In this document: positions 58,244 to 64,000 of the stretch, in pieces
Position numbering within the stretch: the first letter of the stretch is position 1
How the letters are laid out: each line of letters begins with the position of its first letter
From: Xanthomonas citri pv. mangiferaeindicae
Lineage (GTDB): Bacteria > Pseudomonadota > Gammaproteobacteria > Xanthomonadales > Xanthomonadaceae
NCBI GenBank assembly: GCA_002240395.1
Contig: CP016836.1
Span: 1,674,001-1,738,000 of the forward strand
DNA: 64,000 bases
Direction: 5' to 3'
Position numbers and translations under genes: made by a program
The notes under the pieces: model-generated
The model's input: only the letters and a program-made list of their open reading frames with translations
What the model was told of the DNA's origin: nothing
Database searches by the model: none

Positions 58244-59400
58244 GCGCGGCCGATCCCGCTGCGGTGCTGTTCGAAGAGCGCGCCGCGGCCGGCGGCCGCC
58301 GCGTGGGCATTGCCACGCTAAACCGGCCCAAGACCCTCAACGGCCTGTCGCTGGAGATGGCGCGGCTGCTCGATGCGCAACTCGTGGCCTGGGCGCAGGA
58401 CGAGGCGATCGCCCTGGTCGTGCTGCAGGGCGCCGGCGAGAAAGCGTTCTGCGCCGGTGGCGACCTGCATGCGCTGTACGAGAGCATGACCGCGTATCGC
58501 GCGGCGGGCGCCACCGACGTGCGCGACAACGCCTACGCCGCCGAGTTCTTTGAGGTCGAGTACCGGCTCGACCACCGCATCCACACCTACCCCAAGCCGG
58601 TGCTGTGCTGGGGTCATGGCATCGTCATGGGCGGCGGCATCGGCTTGATGGCCGGCGCCAGCCACCGTGTGGTGACCGAGCGCTCGAAGCTGGCGTTCCC
58701 GGAAATCACCGTCGGTCTGTTCCCGGATGTGGGCGGCAGTTGGCTGCTGGCCCGCGTGCCCGACCGTGCAGGCCTGTTCCTCGCACTGACCGGCGCGCTG
58801 CTGGGGCCGGGCGATGCGATCCACGCGCAGTTGGCGGACGTGCACCTGGCGGAGGCCGATCGCGAGGCGGTGTACGACGCCATCGCTGCCGAGCCCTGGG
58901 CACACGACGACCGCGACAACCATGCGCGGCTGGATGCGCTGCTGCAGCGCTTCGTCGTCCCGGTCGAAGTCGGCCCGCTGCAGTTGCACGCACAGACCGT
59001 CGCGGCGGTCTGCGCCCACGCGCGGCTGGAGGACATCGTCGAGGCGATCGCCGCACTCGACGCCGGCGACGACGCCTGGCTCGCCGCGGCGCAGAAGACG
59101 TTTGCCGCCGGTTCGCCGGGATCGGCGCGGCTGGGGTTCGAGCTGCAGCGTCGCGCGGCCGACCTGTCGCTGGCCGACGTGTTCCGCATGGAGTACGTCG
59201 CCGCGCTGCATTGCGCCGCGCATGGCGATTTCGCCGAGGGTATCCGTGCGCTGCTGATCGACAAGGACCGCACCCCGCGCTGGGCGCCGGCCACGCTGGC
59301 TGCCACGACACCGGCCTGGGCGCAGACGTTCCTCGTCGAACCCGACTGGCCGGGCGGTGTGCATCCACTCGCCGACCTGGCCTCGCCGCGCGCCGCATGA
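58240..59400 (+). CDS. 3-Hydroxyisobutyryl-CoA hydrolase
   Basis: A 386-residue crotonase-fold enzyme longer than hydratases, as expected for HIBYL-CoA hydrolases (HIBCH), which free 3-hydroxyisobutyrate. It has TLNRPKTLNGLSLEM, AFCAGGDLHALYESM, GIVMGGGIGLMAGASHRVVT, and FPEITVGLFPDVGGSWLLAR. The long C-terminal part (SLADVFRMEYVAALHCAA, EGIRALLIDKDRTPRWAPA) is specific to this group. It overlaps the upstream gene by ATGA. Confidence 0.93.
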   Translation: MSAADPAAVLFEERAAAGGRRVGIATLNRPKTLNGLSLEMARLLDAQLVAWAQDEAIALVVLQGAGEKAFCAGGDLHALYESMTAYRAAGATDVRDNAYAAEFFEVEYRLDHRIHTYPKPVLCWGHGIVMGGGIGLMAGASHRVVTERSKLAFPEITVGLFPDVGGSWLLARVPDRAGLFLALTGALLGPGDAIHAQLADVHLAEADREAVYDAIAAEPWAHDDRDNHARLDALLQRFVVPVEVGPLQLHAQTVAAVCAHARLEDIVEAIAALDAGDDAWLAAAQKTFAAGSPGSARLGFELQRRAADLSLADVFRMEYVAALHCAAHGDFAEGIRALLIDKDRTPRWAPATLAATTPAWAQTFLVEPDWPGGVHPLADLASPRAA

Positions 59401-59455
59401 CCTGTCGGCCGGCGAAGACTGCACGCCCCATCCGCATCGTCACCTGGAGAATCAC

Positions 59456-60343
59456 ATGACTCGCATCGCCTTCATCGGACTGGGCAACATGGGCGGGCCG
59501 ATGGCCGCCAACCTCGCCAAGGCCGGCCACGCCGTGCGTGCCTTCGACCTCAATACGGACGCGCTTGCCCCGGTCGTGCAGGCGGGCGCGAGCGCCGCTG
59601 CCAGCGCTGCCGATGCGGTGGTCGAGGCGGAGGTCGTGATCTCGATGTTGCCGGCCAGCCGCCACGTCGAAGGCCTCTACCTGGGCGACGACGGCCTGAT
59701 GGCGACGCTGCCCGACGGCGCGCTGGTCATCGACTGCAGCACGATCGCACCGGCCTCCGCGCAGAAGGTCGCCGCTGCGGCGAAGGCGCGTGGTCTGCAG
59801 ATGATCGACGCCCCGGTCTCCGGCGGTACCGCCGGTGCCCAGGCCGGCACGCTGACCTTCATCGTCGGCGGCAGCGCGGACGCGCTTGAACGCGCCCGGC
59901 CGGTGCTCGAGGCGATGGGCAAGAACATCTTCCACATGGGCGATGCCGGCGCCGGTCAGGTCGCCAAGCTGTGCAACAACATGGCGCTGGGCGTGATCAT
60001 GGCCGCGACCGGCGAGGCGATCGCGCTCGGCGCCGCGCATGGCCTGGACCCGAAGGTGCTGTCGCAGATGATGGCGGTCAGCACCAGCCGCAGTTGGGCG
60101 ACCGAGGTCTGCAATCCGTGGCCCGGCGTGCTCGAGAATGCGCCGGCATCGCGCGGCTATACCGGCGGCTTCGGCAACGACCTGATGCTCAAGGATCTGG
60201 GCCTGGCCGCGGAGGCCGCGATGGGCACGGGCGCGGCGGTGCCGCTGGGCGAGTTGGCGCGCAACCTCTATGCGATGAACAGCCAGGCCGGTAACGGCGG
60301 GCTGGATTTCTCCAGCGTGGTGACGCTGCTGCAGCGACGCTGA
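59456..60343 (+). CDS. mmsB: 3-Hydroxyisobutyrate dehydrogenase
   Basis: A 295-residue NAD+-dependent beta-hydroxyacid dehydrogenase, producing methylmalonate semialdehyde for MmsA and so completing the valine set. The Rossmann motif IAFIGLGNMGGPMAANLAKA, the substrate loop DAPVSGGTAGAQAGTLTFIV and the catalytic Lys in GAGQVAKLCNNM are all present. It follows the HIBYL-CoA hydrolase by 55 bases. The operon ends with the hairpin at 60350-60376. Confidence 0.95.
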   Translation: MTRIAFIGLGNMGGPMAANLAKAGHAVRAFDLNTDALAPVVQAGASAAASAADAVVEAEVVISMLPASRHVEGLYLGDDGLMATLPDGALVIDCSTIAPASAQKVAAAAKARGLQMIDAPVSGGTAGAQAGTLTFIVGGSADALERARPVLEAMGKNIFHMGDAGAGQVAKLCNNMALGVIMAATGEAIALGAAHGLDPKVLSQMMAVSTSRSWATEVCNPWPGVLENAPASRGYTGGFGNDLMLKDLGLAAEAAMGTGAAVPLGELARNLYAMNSQAGNGGLDFSSVVTLLQRR

Positions 60344-60349
60344 TCTGAA

Positions 60350-60376
60350 CACCCGCCCGGTATCGCCGGGCGGGTG
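60350..60376 (+). terminator. Terminator-like hairpin after mmsB
   Basis: CACCCGCCCGG (60350-60360) pairs perfectly with CCGGGCGGGTG (60366-60376) over a 5-base loop. No T run follows. Confidence 0.65.
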
Positions 60377-60653
60377 ACCGTGCGGGACCGCCGCGGGCAG
60401 CGCTCGGGGGCATCGAGGGACGCGGCTGCCGTTGCGTCGGACCTGCCGTGCGTCCGCTCTCCCGGCGCCGCGCGCGCCGTGTCTGGCGAGCTGGCGGAGG
60501 CGCGGCGATCCCGCATGACTGCATGAGAATGCGACAGCGGGCACATGGGCGCAGGCTCGCGCATGACTTCCGGCGCCTGTGCGACGTTCGCCCGCCGCTT
60601 AAGCTCGCGGACTGGGTCGCCCGTGTGGCGACGCGTCTGTCTGGGGACTCCTG
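60377..60653. other. Gap before the tricorn-like gene, nothing recognised
   Basis: About 280 bases with no convincing gene. It should hold the promoter of the tricorn-like gene. Confidence 0.4.
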
Positions 60654-63600
60654 ATGACTTCACCGTCGCTGCGCGCGCGGGCCCTGCGCCTGCGATCCTG
60701 GTGCCTGCTGCCGTTGCTCGGCCTGCTGCTGTGCGGGCCGGCGTCGGCGGTGACCGGCTATTACCGCGATCCCGCTCTGCACGGTGCGCATCTGGTGTTC
60801 GCCTCTGAAGGCGACCTGTGGCTGGCGGGCATCGACGGTGGCCAGGCCCGGCGCCTGACCAGCCATCCGGCCAACGAGACCCAGCCCTCGATCTCCGCGG
60901 ACGGCACCCGGCTGGCCTATGCGGCCGACTACGACGGCGCCACCGAGGCCTATGTGATGCCGCTGGCCGGTGGCGTGCCCAAGCGCCTGAGCTTCGAGGG
61001 CGGGCGCGTGCTGGTGCAGGGCTGGACGCCGCAAGGCGAGGTGCTCTACGCCACTGACCAACGCGTGGGGCCGACCTGGTCGTGGACCTTGCATGCGGTG
61101 CATCCCGACACGCTGGCCCGGCGCGAATTGCCGCTGGCCGATGCGCGCGAGGCGACGTACGACGACCAGGGGCGGCTGTACTTCATCCGTTTCGGCCTGG
61201 CCGTAACCCAGGACAACGCGCGCGAGTACCGCGGTGGCGCCCGCGGCCAGCTGTGGCGCTTCGATCCCGGCGCCCGCGAAGCCGTGCGCCTGGCCGCCGA
61301 CCACGTCGGCACGCTGGCGCGGCCGATGTGGTGGCAGGGCCGCCTGTACGTCATCAGCGATGCCGACGGCGTGCCCAATCTGTGGTCCTTCGATGCCGAT
61401 GGCGGCGATCCGCGCCAGCTCACCGCGCATCGCGATTTCGAGGTGCGCGGTGCGCAACTGCGCGATGGGCGCATCGTCTACCAGCGCGGTGCCGACATCG
61501 CCCGCTACGACCTCGCCAGCGGCGACGATCGTGTGCTCGCGCTGACACTGGCGACCGACACCGCATCGCGGCGCACGCGCTGGCTGGACCGGCCGCTGGC
61601 CTTCCTCGACAGTGCGCGCGTGTCCGCAGACGGCAGCCGGGTCGCGCTGACCGCACGCGGGCGCGTGGCGCTCGCCGGCACCGGCGCGCTTCGCCGGATC
61701 GAGCCGGCGCTGCCGGAAGGCAGCCGGGCGCGCAATGCGGTTGTCAGTCCCGACGGGCGCTGGCTCTACGCCATCGGCGATGCCACCGGCGAGCACGAGA
61801 TCTGGCGCTTTCCCGCCGACGGCAGCGGCCCCGGCGAGGCGCTGACCCGCGACGGCCGCACCCAGCGCTTCGATCTGGCGCCCTCGCCCGATGGCCGTTG
61901 GCTGGCCCACAGCGATTTCAGCGGTGCGCTGTGGCTGCTGGACCTGCGCAGTGGGCAGAACCGCCGGATCGACCAGAGCCCGGTGCGCGCGTACGAAGGC
62001 GTCGTCTGGGCGCCCGACAGTCGCGCGCTGGCCGTGGTGCGACCGGACACGAGCTATCAGCGCGAGCAGATCGTGCTCTACACCGTCGCCGACGGACAGC
62101 GCCATGTGCTGACCAGCGACCGCTACAACAGCCATTCGCCCGCGTTCACCGCCGACGGCCGCTGGCTGTACTTCCTGTCCGAGCGCGAGTTCCGGGCGAC
62201 GCCGGGTGCGCCCTGGGGCGACCGCAACATGGGGCCGATGTTCGACCGGCGCACCCGCCTCTATGCGCTGGCGCTGCAGCCGGACAACCGCTTCGCGTTC
62301 CAGCCGCCTACCGAACTGCGCGCGGTCGATCCGGCGATCGACGCCGACACCCCGAGCGCGAGGCCGAGAAGGCCGAGGACGCAAAAGAGGCCGCGTCCGG
62401 CGCGCTGCCGCGGATCGTCACCGCCGGGCTGTCGTCGCGGCTGTACGAGGTGCCGGTGGAGGCCGGCAACTATCGCGCGCTGGCTGCCGGCCAGAAACAC
62501 CTGTTCGTGCTCGACCAGCCTTCGCAGGCCGAGGCCACGCCGGTGTTGCGCAGCATCGCCTACCGCGCCGAGCGCGCGCGCATCGAGACCTTCGCCGAGC
62601 ATGTCGCCGAGTTCGGCCTGTCGGCCGACGGCAAGACGCTGTTCTACCGCACCGCCGAACGCGATGGGCCGGGGGCGATGTACCTCGTCCCGGTCGCCGA
62701 CAAGCTGCCCGACGACCTCGAGCCGTACCAGGTCCGGATCGGCGACTGGCGCCTGGCGGTCGAGCCGGCGCGCGAATGGGCACAGATGTTCGACGATGCC
62801 TGGCGCATGCAGCGCGACTACCTGTTCGATCCCGGCCTGCGCGGGCAGGATTGGGTGGCGATCGGCAACAAGTACCGCCCATTGCTGCCGCGCGTGGGCG
62901 AACGCACCGAACTCGACGACCTGTTGCGGCAGATGGTGGCCGAGCTGGGCGTGCTGCACTCGCAGGTGCGCGGTGGCGAGTACCGCCAGGACCCCGAGCG
63001 TCCGGTGCCGGCCTCGCTCGGCGGTGTGTACGAGGCCCATGCCGACGGCGTGCGCCTGCGCCATGTCTATCGCAGCGATCCGGAACTGCCGGATGCGCGC
63101 GCGCCGCTGGCCCGGCCCGGCACCGCGCTGCGCGCCGGTGACGTGATCACCGCGATCAATGGCCAGCCGGTGCGCACACCCGCCGACGTCGCCTTGCGCC
63201 TCGAGCACCAGGCCGGACAGCAGGTGCGGCTCGACTACCGCCGCGACGGCGCTGCGCGCAGTACCGTCACGGTACCGGTGACGATGGAGCGCGATGCGCA
63301 GCTGCGCTACGACGACTGGGTACAGTCGCGCCGCGAGCACGTCGAGCAGGCGACCGACGGCCGGATCGGCTATCTGCACCTGTACGCGATGGGCGCCAAC
63401 GACATCGCCGCCTTTGCGCGCGAGTTCTACGCCAACATCGACCGCGAAGGCCTGGTCATCGACGTGCGCCGCAACCGCGGCGGCAACATCGACAGCTGGG
63501 TGCTGGGCACGCTGTTGCGCCGCGCCTGGGCGTTCTGGGCGCCGCCGGGCTCGGCGCCGTACTGGAACATGCAGCAGAGCTTCCGCGGCCACTTGGTGGT

Positions 63601-64000
63601 GCTGGCCGATGCGCTGACCTATTCCGACGGCGAGACCTTCTCCGCCGGTGTGCAGGCGCTGGGGCTGGGGCCGGTGATCGGCCAGCGCACGGCCGGTGCC
63701 GGGGTGTGGCTGAGCGACAGCAACCGGCTGGTCGATCGCGGGGTGATGCGCGCGGCGCAGAATGCGCAGTTCGACCGCGACGGCCGCTGGTTGATCGAGG
63801 GGCGCGGTGTCGATCCGGACATCGCGGTCGACAACCTGCCGCACGCGGCGTGGCGCGGTGAGGACGCGCAGCTCGACCGTGGCATCAGCGAACTGCTGCG
63901 CCGGCTGGAGGAGGCCCCGGTGCCGCGGCCGCAGCCGCAGCCGTTCCCGATCCGTGGCCGCTTCGACGACGGGCAGCCGCCCGCCGTCGATACTGCGCCG
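60654..64000 (+). pseudogene. Tricorn-like S41 protease, frameshifted and cut by the window end
   Basis: A large exported protease (more than 1,100 residues in the window). A signal peptide (LLPLLGLLLCGPASAV) leads to two propellers (about residues 35-600; repeated SADGTRLAYAADYDG and SPDGRWL types). A C1-type domain and PDZ (GTALRAGDVITAINGQPV) follow, then the S41 core (LVIDVRRNRGGNIDSWVLG, nucleophile Ser in ALTYSDGETFSAGV, GLGPVIGQRTAGAGVW). Tricorn degrades peptides of 6-12 residues. The frame breaks near 62350-62353, where CCCC is found and CCCCC is needed: PAIDADTP then EREAEKAEDAKEAASG in the next frame. The stop lies beyond the window. Single missing C, likely an assembly error. Confidence 0.85.

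Overview
The window is chromosomal DNA of a high-GC gammaproteobacterium, most likely from the Xanthomonadaceae/Lysobacteraceae (Lysobacter, Luteimonas or Xanthomonas relatives). The signs are the very GC-rich coding style, large TonB-dependent receptors with STN domains and FecI/FecR regulators, a monomeric NADP isocitrate dehydrogenase, a tricorn-like protease, XAC0095-like and SymE-like genes, and RAYT/REP-type debris. I saw no rRNA, tRNA or CRISPR array.

Layout. 1-4459: end of a receiver-domain regulator, an RluE-type pseudouridine synthase, a methyltransferase-like lipoprotein, two oxidoreductases, then a duplicated repeat/terminator block. 4460-6691: isocitrate dehydrogenase. 7009-13420 is an accessory region of lower GC: a broken symE, an XAC0095-like gene, a structured non-coding element, two convergent unknown genes that each carry PD-(D/E)XK-like nuclease motifs (the best candidate for an undescribed system), and a decayed TonB receptor. 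13477-21638: housekeeping and metabolic genes (racemase, formamidase-like, HIT protein, LysM, QueF, DUF4261, two tandem M20 hydrolases). 21819-38092: a long plus-strand carbohydrate/CoA gene set (CitE-like lyase, Kelch-SSS symporter, LysR regulator, TonB receptor, serine hydrolase, ribokinase-like kinase, TIM barrel-SUMF1 fusion, GH127, CaiB-type CoA transferase, transaldolase, acid phosphatase). 38124-40970: small genes, a LysR regulator and a divergent azoreductase. 41030-43749: cobalamin riboswitch and metE. 43786-50589: FecR/FecI, STN TonB receptor and S9 peptidase. 50591-53220: a patch of transposase debris and repeats holding an S8-fold protein that lacks the catalytic Asp. 53271-60343: a valine/propionyl-type catabolic operon (mmsA, acyl-CoA dehydrogenase, enoyl-CoA hydratase, HIBYL-CoA hydrolase, mmsB) with a divergent fatty-acyl regulator. 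60654-end: a tricorn-like S41 protease.

How it works together. Several units pair uptake with degradation: the TonB receptor, SSS symporter and glycosidase set for a pentose-type glycan, and the FecI/FecR, TonB receptor and S9 peptidase set for peptides. MetE is placed under B12 control by its riboswitch. The valine genes overlap by 1-4 bases and form one transcription unit.

Caution. At least three otherwise intact genes (near 3003, 29697 and 62352) are each broken by one missing G or C in a short run, and symE by one missing base near 7098. This looks as much like homopolymer under-calling in the assembly as like real gene loss.
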